Below are positions 20,095-28,266 of a stretch of 54,871 nt of DNA, one piece after another. The notes beneath the pieces were generated by a model, which did no database searches, was not told where the DNA came from, and was given only the letters and a program-made list of their open reading frames with translations. Both the position numbers and the translations under genes were made by a program. This DNA is from Caulobacter sp. (GTDB lineage Bacteria; Pseudomonadota; Alphaproteobacteria; Caulobacterales; Caulobacteraceae), in NCBI GenBank assembly GCA_019636175.1, contig JAHBYC010000015.1:1-54871 (forward strand), read 5' to 3'. How positions within the stretch are numbered: the first letter of the stretch is position 1; each line of letters opens with the position of its first letter.

Positions 20095-20184
20095 ATGAAA
20101 ATGTCCAGATCGCGCATGGATCAGCAGGCCAAGGACCTGCGACGCCTGACCGGAAAGCAGCGGGAGATGATGGCCAATGGCTGA
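20095..20184 (+). CDS. Possible 29-residue ORF before the patatin gene
   Basis: ATG 20095 opens a frame (MKMSRSRMDQQAKDLRRLTG) that ends in a TGA overlapping the patatin ATG. The segment DLRRLTGKQREMM resembles the first turn of LuxR-type helix-turn-helix domains, so it could be a remnant of one, or a short coupled leader peptide. Evidence is weak. Confidence 0.25.
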   Translation: MKMSRSRMDQQAKDLRRLTGKQREMMANG

Positions 20185-21370
20185 AGGTCCCAACTGGCGC
20201 GGCATGTTGCCGGGCGCGCGCCTGCCTTCACCGGGCGGGATTCAGGCCCAGATTCCCGGGTTCGAGGGCGTCCGCCTGACGGTGGGCGAGGCCGAGGAGT
20301 CGCTGGTCGCCGCGGCGGACCGGCTGGCGCCCCTGCGCGCGCCCTGGGCCCGGGAGGCCTTCAATATCCTGGCGATATCGGGCGGGGCCGCGGGCGGGGC
20401 CTATGGCGCGGGCATCCTGGTGGGCCTGACCCAGGCGGGAACCCGGCCGACCTTCGCCATCGTCACCGGCGTCAGCACCGGCGCTCTGATCGCACCCTTC
20501 GCGTTTCTCGGTCCGGCATGGGACGAGCGGCTGAAGGACGCATACACCGGCGGCCACGCCAGCCGGCTTCTCAGTCTGGGCAGCCTGGGCGCCGGCGCCG
20601 GCGCGCTGTTTCGCAGCGAGTCCCTCGAAAACCTCATTCTGCCCTTCGTCGACGAGGCGATGGTGGCCGCCGTGGCCGAGCAGCATCTGACCGGCCGTCG
20701 CCTGCTGGTGGCGACAACCGATCTCGACCGCCAGAGGACGGTCATCTGGGATATGGGCGAGATCGCGAGCCGGGGCGGTCCCGAGGCGCTCGCGCTCTTT
20801 CGGGACGTATTGGTCGCCTCGGCCAGCCTGCCGGGGATCTTCCCGCCCAAGCGGTTCGCCTGTGAGGCGGACGGCGAGCGGTATGAGGAAATGCATGTCG
20901 ACGGCGGCGTGGCGACCCCGCTGTTCTTGATGCCTGAAGCGTTGTTGCGCTGGCGAAAGCTGGGGCAGCGGCTGTTGCGCAGCCGGGTCTACGCCATCGT
21001 CAACACGGTGCTGGAGCAGGGCCCTCGCACCACCCAGGCCAATATCGCGGCGATCCTGATCCGCAGTTTCGACACCATGCTGAGGTTTTCCTACCGCCAC
21101 GTCATCGACCGGGCGGCGGCCTTCTGCGCCAGCCAGCGCCTGCCCTTCAGCGTCGCCTCGATCCCCGATCCGGGAGAGGCCTTCAGCATGATGAGCTTCG
21201 ACACCGCCAGCATGCGGCGCAACTTCGAAAACGGTCGTCAGAAGGCCATGGGCCCGGACCTGTGGGTCACGCCAATCGCCGAACCCAGTACGCGGGCGGG
21301 GGTGCTGGCGGCGCTGAAGCTCAGGCCGGGCCGTTCGGGGGTGGTCAATACGCCGCCCGAAGCCGACTGA
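20177..21370 (+). CDS. Patatin-like phospholipase family protein
   Basis: 397 residues. The patatin Ser-Asp dyad is complete: oxyanion loop in ISGGAAGGAYGAG, nucleophile S100 in GVSTG, and D242 in HVDGGVATPLF. These enzymes are acyl hydrolases on phospholipids or other esters. There is no clear signal peptide, so it is probably cytoplasmic or loosely membrane bound. The gene is divergent from the ECF42/DGPF module (about 145 bases apart). A GGGAG precedes the ATG by about 10 bases. Confidence 0.88.
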   Translation: MAEGPNWRGMLPGARLPSPGGIQAQIPGFEGVRLTVGEAEESLVAAADRLAPLRAPWAREAFNILAISGGAAGGAYGAGILVGLTQAGTRPTFAIVTGVSTGALIAPFAFLGPAWDERLKDAYTGGHASRLLSLGSLGAGAGALFRSESLENLILPFVDEAMVAAVAEQHLTGRRLLVATTDLDRQRTVIWDMGEIASRGGPEALALFRDVLVASASLPGIFPPKRFACEADGERYEEMHVDGGVATPLFLMPEALLRWRKLGQRLLRSRVYAIVNTVLEQGPRTTQANIAAILIRSFDTMLRFSYRHVIDRAAAFCASQRLPFSVASIPDPGEAFSMMSFDTASMRRNFENGRQKAMGPDLWVTPIAEPSTRAGVLAALKLRPGRSGVVNTPPEAD

Positions 21371-21378
21371 GAGGCGGG

Positions 21379-22320
21379 TCAGGGGGCGGGTCGCGACCTT
21401 TTGGGGATCAGATGAAGGACGGTCATCACCACCCCGCCGACCAACAGGCCGAGCAGCGAGGACCCCGCCGCGAAGACCAGCCAACCCGTCAACGGGCCCA
21501 CGCCCGGGGCCTGCGCTGCCCAGTGAGATGCATGCTCGATCCAGACCGGGACCGGCGTCAGGTGAAAATGCTCCAGGCCGTGGACGATAATGCCGCCGCC
21601 GACCCACAGCATCGCCGCGGTGCCGACCAGGGTCAGTCCCTCCAGCAGGAAGGGCATGGCCTTGACCAGGCTCCTGCCAACCCGGCGCGTAAACCGCCCG
21701 CCGTTGCGCGACATATGCAGGCCGATGTCGTCCATCTTCACGATGAGCGCCACCGCGCCGTAGACCGCGAAGGTCAACAGCACCCCGACGATGAGCAGGG
21801 CGACGGCCTGGGTGAGCAGCGGCTTGTCGGTGACGCTGCCCAGCGAGATGGCCATGATTTCGGCGGACAGGATCAGGTCGGTGCGGATGGCGCCCTCGAC
21901 CTTCTGTTTTTCCAGCTCCTTCGAGCTGAGCGCGAACTCATCCGGCTCATCGACCTGTTCGTGACTGACGAACGCCTCGAAAATCTTCTCCGCCGCCTCG
22001 AAGCACAGATAGGTTCCCCCCAGCATCAGGATCGGGGTCACCGCCCAGGGCGCTAGGGCGCTGAGCAGCATGGCTCCCGGAAGCAGGAAGATCAGCTTGT
22101 TCCGCAGTGAGCCGACGGCGATCCGGGCGACGATGGGCAGTTCCCGGTCAGGGCTGAATCCCACCGCGTAGCCCGGGGTGACGGCGGTGTCGTCGACCAC
22201 CACGCCCACGGCCTTGGCGCCGGCCTTTCCGGCCGCGCCGGCGACATCGTCGAGCGAGGCCGCGGCAAGTTTGGCGATGCCGGCAATGTCATCGAGCAGG
22301 GCGGCGAGACCGGAAGCCAT
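21379..22320 (-). CDS. DUF808 family inner membrane protein (YedI-like)
   Basis: 313 residues with the DUF808 signature from the first residue (MASGLAALLDDIAGIAKLAA, then DDTAVTPGYAVGFSPDRELP). About six to eight hydrophobic segments follow, including LIFLLPGAMLLSALAPW and PILMLGGTYLCFEAAEKI. The family is widespread in proteobacteria, is predicted to sit in the inner membrane and has no established function. It converges with the patatin gene 8 bases away. Confidence 0.88.
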   Translation of the reverse strand: MASGLAALLDDIAGIAKLAAASLDDVAGAAGKAGAKAVGVVVDDTAVTPGYAVGFSPDRELPIVARIAVGSLRNKLIFLLPGAMLLSALAPWAVTPILMLGGTYLCFEAAEKIFEAFVSHEQVDEPDEFALSSKELEKQKVEGAIRTDLILSAEIMAISLGSVTDKPLLTQAVALLIVGVLLTFAVYGAVALIVKMDDIGLHMSRNGGRFTRRVGRSLVKAMPFLLEGLTLVGTAAMLWVGGGIIVHGLEHFHLTPVPVWIEHASHWAAQAPGVGPLTGWLVFAAGSSLLGLLVGGVVMTVLHLIPKRSRPAP

Positions 22321-22515
22321 GCGGAATTCCCATCAAACAGGCGGTTCGCGGCGCCTGGCCGCTCGGTAGCCGCTCGCCGTCACGGCGTAAAGCCGAGTGG
22401 CATAGGCGCGGACCCGGCTTTCAGTGGTCGCCTTGTTCCGGTGAGCAGGGCGTGCGCCCTGCCATCGAGCTCCCCGCGCCTTCAATCCAGAAGCGGGATC
22501 GTCTATGGAGCCGCT

Positions 22516-23502
22516 GTGACGACACGCCCGCCCCATACCTTTTCCATCGCCCCCATGATGGACTGGACCGACCGCCATTGCCGGGCGCTGCACCGGACGC
22601 TGAGCGGACGGGCGCTGCTGTATACCGAGATGGTCACGACCGGCGCCGTGCTGCACGGCGATCGCGACCGGCTGCTGGGCTACGACCCGATGGAGCATCC
22701 GGTCGCGCTTCAGCTTGGCGGCTCCGATCCGGCCGATCTGGCGGCGGCCGCCAGGATCGGGGCCGAGCTGGGCTACGACGAGATCAACCTCAACGTCGGT
22801 TGCCCGTCGGACCGGGTGCAGTCGGGGCGGTTCGGCGCCTGTCTGATGCGCGAGCCTGAACTGGTCGCCGAATGCATGGCGGCGATGAAGGCGGCCGTCG
22901 ATGTGCCGGTAACGGTGAAGTGCCGCATCGGCGTTGATGATCAGGACCCGGTCGAGAGCCTGTTCCGGCTGGTCGAGCTCAGCGCCGCGTCCGGGGTCGA
23001 AACCTTCATCGTCCATGCCCGCAAGGCCTGGCTGAAAGGCCTGTCGCCGAAAGAGAACCGGGACATTCCGCCCCTCGACTATCCGCTGGTCTACCGGCTG
23101 AAGGCAGAGCGACCGGATCTGACTATTGTCATCAACGGCGGGGTTGCGTCGCTGGATGAGGCGGAGGACCACCTGCGGCATGTCGACGGCGTGATGATGG
23201 GCCGGGCGGCCTATCACGAGGCCGGGTTGCTCGGAGAAGTCGACCGGCGGATCTTCGGCTCAGGCCTCGATGTCACCCCCTTCGAGGCCGTGGCGGCCTA
23301 CCGGCCCTATCTGGCGCGGCAACTGGAGCGCGGCGTGCATCTCGCCGCCATGGCGCGGCATATGCTGGGACTGTTCCACGGTCGGCCGGGCGCGCGGGCC
23401 TGGCGGCGCATCCTCACGGTCGAGGGCGTCAAGGCCGGCGCCGGTCTCGAGGTCGTGGACCGGGCGTTGGACGCGGTCAGCGGAGCGCGCGCCGCGGCCT
23501 AG
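22516..23502 (+). CDS. dusA: tRNA-dihydrouridine(20/20a) synthase DusA
   Basis: 328 residues, FMN enzyme that reduces uridine to dihydrouridine in the tRNA D-loop. It opens with FSIAPMMDWTDRHCR, which is typical of DusA. The catalytic Cys is C96 in LNVGCPSDRVQ, followed by CRIGVDDQD and FIVHARKAWLKGLSPKENR, a DusA-specific segment. The start is a GTG at 22516 with GGAG 5 bases upstream; frame upstream of it is not conserved-looking. Its TAG stop is also the first three bases of a long palindrome. Confidence 0.93.
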   Translation: MTTRPPHTFSIAPMMDWTDRHCRALHRTLSGRALLYTEMVTTGAVLHGDRDRLLGYDPMEHPVALQLGGSDPADLAAAARIGAELGYDEINLNVGCPSDRVQSGRFGACLMREPELVAECMAAMKAAVDVPVTVKCRIGVDDQDPVESLFRLVELSAASGVETFIVHARKAWLKGLSPKENRDIPPLDYPLVYRLKAERPDLTIVINGGVASLDEAEDHLRHVDGVMMGRAAYHEAGLLGEVDRRIFGSGLDVTPFEAVAAYRPYLARQLERGVHLAAMARHMLGLFHGRPGARAWRRILTVEGVKAGAGLEVVDRALDAVSGARAAA

Positions 23503-23551
23503 AGCATGTCAGGGCGAAGTGTACGCGGTTCGCCCGCCCGGACATGCTCTA
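23500..23551. repeat. Long palindrome 1 after dusA
   Basis: TAGAGCATGTC (23500-23510) pairs with GACATGCTCTA (23541-23551), with a second inner pair GGGCGAA/TTCGCCC. Its first three bases are the dusA stop codon. Such elements recur in Caulobacteraceae spacers and may also end transcription. Confidence 0.75.
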
Positions 23552-23563
23552 AATGTTTGATAT

Positions 23564-23616
23564 TAGACCCTTTTGATCAGGTTTTTGATGCGTACATCAA
23601 AACCTGAAAGGGTCTA
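23564..23616. repeat. Long palindrome 2 before the retropepsin stop
   Basis: TAGACCCTTT (23564-23573) pairs with AAAGGGTCTA (23607-23616); the inner arms CAGGTTTTTGATG and CATCAAAACCTG also pair around CGTA. Its last three bases, read on the minus strand, are the stop codon of the protease gene. Confidence 0.75.
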
Positions 23617-24126
23617 GGGCTTGAGGATCAGGGCGGTGCGGGTCGCCTCGAATGAGCTCAGGCGGCCCAGGTAGCTCATGCCCAGCAGGGAGGTTTTCAG
23701 GCCGCCCTCCAGCACCAGGGCGTCGACATTCTCGACGCGGGCGCCAGCGATGGTGACGCTGCGCAGCTTGACCTGGGCGGCGCGGGTCTTGCCGGCGGCG
23801 GTTGTCACGGCCACCGCATAGTCGAGGTCTGTCAGATTGAGGCCCAGGCGACGGGCGTCGTCCGCGGTCAGGGCCACGGCGGTGGCGCCGGTGTCGACCA
23901 GAAAGCGCACGGCGCTGCCATTGACGTCGGCGGTGGCCCAGTAGTGGCCGTCGGCGGCCTTGGTCACCTGGGCCGGCGCGGGCGCGGCGGCGGGGGCGAC
24001 TGCAACCTGGGCCTGGGCGACATCCTCCGTCGCGGCGGTCCGGGACGGGTCGAACGACACCATCGCGCCGGCGGCTCCAACGGCCGACAACGCGCCCACC
24101 ACCACAATGGCTGCGATCCTCAACAT
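23614..24126 (-). CDS. Exported retropepsin-like aspartic protease (clan AA)
   Basis: 170 residues. An N-terminal hydrophobic segment (IAAIVVVGALSAVGAAGAM) acts as signal or anchor, followed by an Ala/Pro/Val-rich linker. The catalytic domain has FLVDTGATAVALT with the Asp near residue 78 and the second family motif SLLGMSYLGRL near the C-terminus. Proteins of this group have half the pepsin fold and act as homodimers; bacterial TIGR02281-type members are periplasmic with unknown substrates. The ATG at 24126 was preferred over a GTG nine bases upstream because GGCGGGG is better spaced from it. Confidence 0.85.
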   Translation of the reverse strand: MLRIAAIVVVGALSAVGAAGAMVSFDPSRTAATEDVAQAQVAVAPAAAPAPAQVTKAADGHYWATADVNGSAVRFLVDTGATAVALTADDARRLGLNLTDLDYAVAVTTAAGKTRAAQVKLRSVTIAGARVENVDALVLEGGLKTSLLGMSYLGRLSSFEATRTALILKP

Positions 24127-24257
24127 CAGCGACACCCCGCCTTTTTGGCTTCGTTGGCCCGGTCTGACGCCGGTCCGTTGATCGCTGTTCTAGAGAGGTT
24201 GGGTTTGCATCCGGTGAATCAGCGCCAGATTCATTGCGCCGGCTCGCGGCGAGAGAT

Positions 24258-24509
24258 TCAGGACGCCGATGGCGGCCCTGGCGGGGCGAAGATGCTCAGC
24301 TTCTCGGGGCGGATCCGGGCGCGACGGGTCGGCAGTTCAGCCATCAGGCGCGCACGCTCCTCGTCGCTGAACCGTGACCATCCGCCGATTTCCGGCAGGG
24401 TCCGGAAACAGCCAAGGCAGAGGCTGCTCTCGGGATCGACAATGCACACCTTAACGCAGGGGGTGGCGACGGCTCTTGGCGGACCGGGCGGGGCGGTCGT
24501 ATCGGTCAT
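24258..24509 (-). CDS. DUF1289 family small cysteine-rich protein
   Basis: 83 residues. The DUF1289 pattern is clear: PCVKVCIVDPESSLCLGCFR, with four cysteines in CxxxC...CxxC spacing that could bind a metal, followed by TLPEIGGWSRFSDEERARLM. Function of the family is unknown. The ATG overlaps the stop of the upstream thioesterase gene (ATGA), so the two are coupled. Confidence 0.88.
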   Translation of the reverse strand: MTDTTAPPGPPRAVATPCVKVCIVDPESSLCLGCFRTLPEIGGWSRFSDEERARLMAELPTRRARIRPEKLSIFAPPGPPSAS

Positions 24510-24961
24510 CCACTGGCTCCATCGGGAATGGCGTAGGCGACAGTGGCCTGGGCGGCGGCGCGTTCGCGACCCTCGGTCCACATCAGCACATCCACCGTGG
24601 CGATCCTTCGGCCCAGACGCAACAGCCGTCCCTCGGCGACAAGGTCGCCTGGCTTGCACGGCCGCAGAAAATGGATGTTCAGCGAGGTGGTCACCGCCAT
24701 GGCCACCTCGCCGATATGGGCCAGGACCAGGGTGTAGGCCGCCGCGTCGGCCAGGCCCATCAGGGTCGGCCCCGAAATCACCCCGCCGGGTCTGAGGTTG
24801 CGCGCCGAGGTCCCGGCCTGAAGCAGAACCCGGCCGGGCTCCAGCTCGATCACCGTCGGCAACTGGTCGCGACCGCTCGCCGGAAAGGCGCGACCCATGA
24901 AGTCGTTCAGCGCCGCCGCGTCGAGGCGCAGGGCGGAGGAGGAGGGGGCGGTCGCGACCAT
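24506..24961 (-). CDS. PaaI-family hotdog-fold thioesterase
   Basis: 151 residues from ATG 24961, close to the normal length of PaaI-type acyl-CoA thioesterases. The hotdog core shows RNLRPGGVISGPTLMGLADAA (the helix with the catalytic acid position) and MAVTTSLNIHFLRPCKPGDL. These enzymes hydrolyse aryl- or acyl-CoA thioesters. A start at ATG 25024 would add 21 residues with no family likeness. It overlaps the DUF1289 gene by 4 bases. Confidence 0.85.
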   Translation of the reverse strand: MVATAPSSSALRLDAAALNDFMGRAFPASGRDQLPTVIELEPGRVLLQAGTSARNLRPGGVISGPTLMGLADAAAYTLVLAHIGEVAMAVTTSLNIHFLRPCKPGDLVAEGRLLRLGRRIATVDVLMWTEGRERAAAQATVAYAIPDGASG

Positions 24962-25163
24962 GGCCAAGGATTGCCGTCCGCCGGGATGATGGCAAGCGGA
25001 CAGCTTCCGCCAAGATTGCGTCATGTTTTCGCCATGGACATTACAGGAAGTTTAGACATGAAATCTCTGTAACTGTTTGAATCTTACTGGGGTTTAATTT
25101 GTCATTACGCCGGTCGGCAAGCATCATTCAGGCATTGGATCTGCACACGGACGGAGCGCTACC

Positions 25164-25493
25164 ATGAAAACCCTGATGATCACTGCCCTTGTTCTGACCG
25201 CCGCCACCAGCACCGCAGTCGCGGCGCAACCGGCCGCCCGGCTGACCGACTCCCAGTTCGTCAAGGCCGCCCGCTGCAAGGGTCTGGCGAAATCCGAGGC
25301 GCTGGGCGCCATGGACACCACCGGCGTCGATGCGGTGATCAAGGCCAACAAGCGCGGCCGCTCCACCCACATCCTCGACAAGGCCTACAACGCCCAGGAC
25401 GAGGCTCAATCCGAAGCCGACCGCGCCGATGACGCGGCCAAGGCTGACCTGATCGCCGAGCGGACCGGCGCCTGTGAGGCCTTCGGCCTCTAG
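25164..25493 (+). CDS. Small exported protein of unknown function
   Basis: 109 residues, not recognised. A Sec signal peptide (MKTLMITALVLTAATSTAVA) is followed by a mature part of about 88 residues with two cysteines (AARCKGLA and TGACEAFGL) that could form a disulfide, and an acidic, helical segment (DEAQSEADRADDAAKADLIAE). It has its own terminator downstream, so it is monocistronic and probably well expressed. Confidence 0.75.
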   Translation: MKTLMITALVLTAATSTAVAAQPAARLTDSQFVKAARCKGLAKSEALGAMDTTGVDAVIKANKRGRSTHILDKAYNAQDEAQSEADRADDAAKADLIAERTGACEAFGL

Positions 25494-25532
25494 GGATCAT
25501 TCCGCACTCTATCGAGCACCCAGAGCCCCTTG

Positions 25533-25568
25533 GCGCCTCGTCCCCCCTCGGACGGGGCGCTCTTTTTA
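25533..25568 (+). terminator. Intrinsic terminator after the small exported protein gene
   Basis: GGCGCCTCGTCC/GGACGGGGCGC stem (with slight mismatch) followed by TCTTTTTATT. A classic stem plus T-run, 40 bases after the stop codon. Confidence 0.85.
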
Positions 25569-25607
25569 TTCGGCTTCGGCCGGGCTTCGGAGGCTATTGG
25601 TTGACGT

Positions 25608-25621
25608 TGACGCTAGCGTCA
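25608..25621 (+). promoter_or_regulatory. Perfect palindrome of unknown regulator upstream of acyl-CoA dehydrogenase pair
   Basis: TGACGCTAGCGTCA is a perfect 14-base palindrome placed about 90 bases before the first ATG and just upstream of the core promoter. Position fits an activator or a second repressor; the regulator is not identified. Confidence 0.5.
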
Positions 25622-25627
25622 TCTTTC

Positions 25628-25652
25628 CAAACAAGCGTTCGGTCCCTATGAT
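25628..25652 (+). promoter_or_regulatory. PsrA-like operator and -10 element of the acyl-CoA dehydrogenase operon
   Basis: CAAACAAGCGTTCG (25628-25641) differs by one base from the PsrA consensus met exactly at 14873-14886. It is followed by a good -10, TATGAT (25647-25652), so a bound repressor would block the promoter. Confidence 0.5.
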
Positions 25653-25700
25653 CGCTCCCGACGTGAACACGGCCTTTCAGAGCCGCGCCGGGAGCCCCTG

Positions 25701-26912
25701 ATGAACCTCGACTTTTCGCCCGAAGATATCGCTTTCCGTGACGAGGTCCGCGCCTTCGTGGCCGAAAACTACCCCGAACAGCTGCGGGGCAAGGGTGACC
25801 GCGAGGACCTGTCCAAGGAAGATTTCCTGTCCTGGCACAAGATCCTGGCCAAGAAGGGCTGGGTGGCTCCGTCGTGGCCCAAGGAGTGGGGCGGCTGTGG
25901 CTGGACCTCGACCCAGAAGTATCTGTTCGGCGAGGAGATGGCCCGGGCGGACGCCATTCCGATCCTCCCCTTCGGCGTCGCGATGGTCGCGCCGGTGATC
26001 TACACCTTCGGCACCCAGGAGCAGAAAGAGCGCTACCTGCCGAAGATCTACAATGGCGAGGAATGGTGGTGTCAGGGCTATAGCGAGCCGGGCGCCGGCT
26101 CCGACCTGGCCTCCCTGAAGACCAAGGCCGAACGCATCACCGGCGACGACGGCAAGGAATACTACATCGTCAACGGCCAGAAGACCTGGACCACCCTGGC
26201 CCAGCACGCCGACTGGGGCTTCTTCCTGGTCCGCACCGACCCGACCGCCAAGATCCAGGAGGGCATTTCCTTCCTGCTGATCGACATGAAGAGCCCGGGC
26301 ATCACCGTGCGTCCGATCATCACCATCGACGGCGGCCATGAGGTCAACGAGGTCTGGCTGGAGAACGTCAAGGTTCCGGTCGAGAACCGCGTGTTCGAGG
26401 AGAACAAGGGCTGGACCTGCGCCAAGTTCCTGCTGGCGCACGAACGCTCGGGCATCGCCGGCGTCGCCCGCTCCAAGCGCGGCGTCGAGAAGGTTCGTGA
26501 GCTGGCCTCCGCCGAAGCCGGCGATGACGGTCACAACCTGCTGTCCGACCCCGACTTCAAGCGCAAGGTCGCCGAACTGGAGATCGACCTGACGGCGCTG
26601 GAATACACCGAGTTGCGGGTCCTCGCCTCGGAAAGCGCCGGCAAGGGTCCGGGGCCGGAATCCTCGCTGCTGAAGATCAAGGGCACCGAGATCCAGCAAC
26701 GCCTCACCGAACTGGCTCTGGAAGCCGCCGGCCATTACGGCGCGCCCTATTTCCGGGGCTTCCCGGAGGATGGCGACAACATGCATCCGATCGGCCCGGA
26801 CGCGGCGCACCGCACCGCGCCCAACTATTTCAACACCCGCAAGACCTCCATCTATGGCGGGTCGAACGAAATTCAGCGCAACATCATCGCCAAGATGGTC
26901 CTCGGCCTCTAG
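25701..26912 (+). CDS. Acyl-CoA dehydrogenase, catalytic member of a pair
   Basis: 403 residues. MNLDFSPEDIAFRDEVRAFV opens the helical N-terminal domain; WWCQGYSEPGAGSDLASL is the flavin/substrate loop; YGGSNEIQRNIIAKMVLGL closes the protein. As in the paralogue at 15194, the YEGT-type Glu is missing and E248 in LLAHERS is the probable base. It is followed after 53 bases by a second, different dehydrogenase. Such adjacent pairs can form alpha2-beta2 enzymes, as for the actinobacterial steroid side-chain dehydrogenases. Promoter and two operators lie just upstream. Confidence 0.9.
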   Translation: MNLDFSPEDIAFRDEVRAFVAENYPEQLRGKGDREDLSKEDFLSWHKILAKKGWVAPSWPKEWGGCGWTSTQKYLFGEEMARADAIPILPFGVAMVAPVIYTFGTQEQKERYLPKIYNGEEWWCQGYSEPGAGSDLASLKTKAERITGDDGKEYYIVNGQKTWTTLAQHADWGFFLVRTDPTAKIQEGISFLLIDMKSPGITVRPIITIDGGHEVNEVWLENVKVPVENRVFEENKGWTCAKFLLAHERSGIAGVARSKRGVEKVRELASAEAGDDGHNLLSDPDFKRKVAELEIDLTALEYTELRVLASESAGKGPGPESSLLKIKGTEIQQRLTELALEAAGHYGAPYFRGFPEDGDNMHPIGPDAAHRTAPNYFNTRKTSIYGGSNEIQRNIIAKMVLGL

Positions 26913-26965
26913 TCAGGCCGGGAGACCACGCAACGCCACCAGAACACTCGAGTTAGGGACGCCCG

Positions 26966-28111
26966 ATGGACTTCAATTTCTCCGAAGAGCAATCGATGCT
27001 GCGCGACACGGTCGCGAGCTTCCTGCAGGACAAGTACGACTTCGAAAAGCGCCAGAAGCTGATCAAGAGCGAGAGCGGCTGGAGCCCGGAGATCTGGGAG
27101 GCCTTCGCCAATGAGCTGGGCATCCTCGGCGCCCCCTTCTCCGAGGAGCTGGGCGGCCTGGGCGGCGGCGCGATCGAGAACATGATCGTCATGGAAGAGT
27201 TCGGCAAAGCCCTGGTGGTCGAGCCCTACCTCGGCACCGTGGTGATCGGCGGCGGCTTCCTGAAGCACTCGGGCTACGCCGGCGCGGCCGATCTGATCGG
27301 CGGCATCATCGAGGGAAAGGTGACCATCGCCTTCGCCTATGCCGAGCCCCAGGCCCGCTACAGCTGGAACGACATCAAGACCACGGCGAAGAAGGAGGGC
27401 GATAGCTACGTCCTGAACGGTCACAAGGCGGTGGTCATCGGCGCCCCCTGGGCCAGCCATCTGATCGTCACGGCGCGGACCAGCGGCGGCCAGCGCGACG
27501 AAGCCGGGATCTCGGTGTTCATCGTCGAAAAGGGCGCCAAGGGCATTGTCACCCGCGACTACCCGACCGTCGACGGCCAGCGCGCCTCGGAAGTCTACTT
27601 CGAGAACGTCACCGTTCCGGCCAGCGGCCTGATCGGCGAAGAGGGCAAGGGCCTGCCGCTGGTCAACAAGGTGCTGGACGAGGCCACCGCCGCGGTCTGC
27701 GCCGAGGCCGTCGGCGCCATGCGCAAGATGCATGAGCAGACCCTCGATTATGCTCGCCAGCGCAAGCAGTTCGGCACCGCCATTGCCAACTTCCAGGTGC
27801 TTCAGCACCGCATGGTCGACATGTTCATGAACGTCGAGCAGTCGGTTTCGATGACCTACATGGCCACCCTCAAGATCGACGAGGACGACGCCGAGCGCGC
27901 CAAGGCCGTTTCCGCGGCCAAGGTGCAGATCGGCAAGGCCTGCAAGTTCGTCGGCCAGAACGCCATCCAGATCCACGGCGGCATGGGCATGACCGACGAA
28001 CTGGCGGTTGGCCACTACTTCAAGCGGGCGACGATGATCGAGGGCCTGTTCGGCTCCGTCGATCACCACCTGCGCCGGTACGAGGCCCTGAGCTTCGGCA
28101 AGGCCGCCTGA
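26966..28111 (+). CDS. Acyl-CoA dehydrogenase, second member of the pair
   Basis: 381 residues: MDFNFSEEQSMLRDTVASFL at the start, the C-terminal domain with YARQRKQFGTAIANFQVLQH and the QIHGGMGMTDELAVGHYFKR segment. Where the upstream protein has its catalytic Glu, this one has LDEATAAV with Ala in register. Another Glu in MIEGLFG lies near the medium-chain enzyme's catalytic position, so its activity is uncertain. It is probably a partner subunit of the preceding protein. A strong terminator follows it. Confidence 0.88.
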   Translation: MDFNFSEEQSMLRDTVASFLQDKYDFEKRQKLIKSESGWSPEIWEAFANELGILGAPFSEELGGLGGGAIENMIVMEEFGKALVVEPYLGTVVIGGGFLKHSGYAGAADLIGGIIEGKVTIAFAYAEPQARYSWNDIKTTAKKEGDSYVLNGHKAVVIGAPWASHLIVTARTSGGQRDEAGISVFIVEKGAKGIVTRDYPTVDGQRASEVYFENVTVPASGLIGEEGKGLPLVNKVLDEATAAVCAEAVGAMRKMHEQTLDYARQRKQFGTAIANFQVLQHRMVDMFMNVEQSVSMTYMATLKIDEDDAERAKAVSAAKVQIGKACKFVGQNAIQIHGGMGMTDELAVGHYFKRATMIEGLFGSVDHHLRRYEALSFGKAA

Positions 28112-28139
28112 TACGACCAGGCAGGCAAACGACGAGATC

Positions 28140-28169
28140 GGGCCCGGGAGCAATCCCGGGCCCTTTTTT
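28140..28169 (+). terminator. Intrinsic terminator of the acyl-CoA dehydrogenase operon
   Basis: GGGCCCGGG-AGCAAT-CCCGGGCCC followed by six Ts: a perfect 9-bp stem with a T-run, 29 bases after the stop. Confidence 0.95.
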
Positions 28170-28228
28170 CATGCCTGCGCCTATGGTCCCGCCCTTCGCC
28201 AGGCGCTCGACATGGTGCAGTTGCGATT

Positions 28229-28251
28229 ATCACTCTACTTTTACGAGTGAT
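28229..28251 (+). promoter_or_regulatory. Inverted repeat upstream of tadE
   Basis: ATCACTC and GAGTGAT form perfect 7-base arms around a 9-base A+T-rich spacer, 16 bases before the first possible tadE start. It may be an operator; no regulator is known. Confidence 0.4.
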
Positions 28252-28266
28252 TCATTTTGATCCGTT

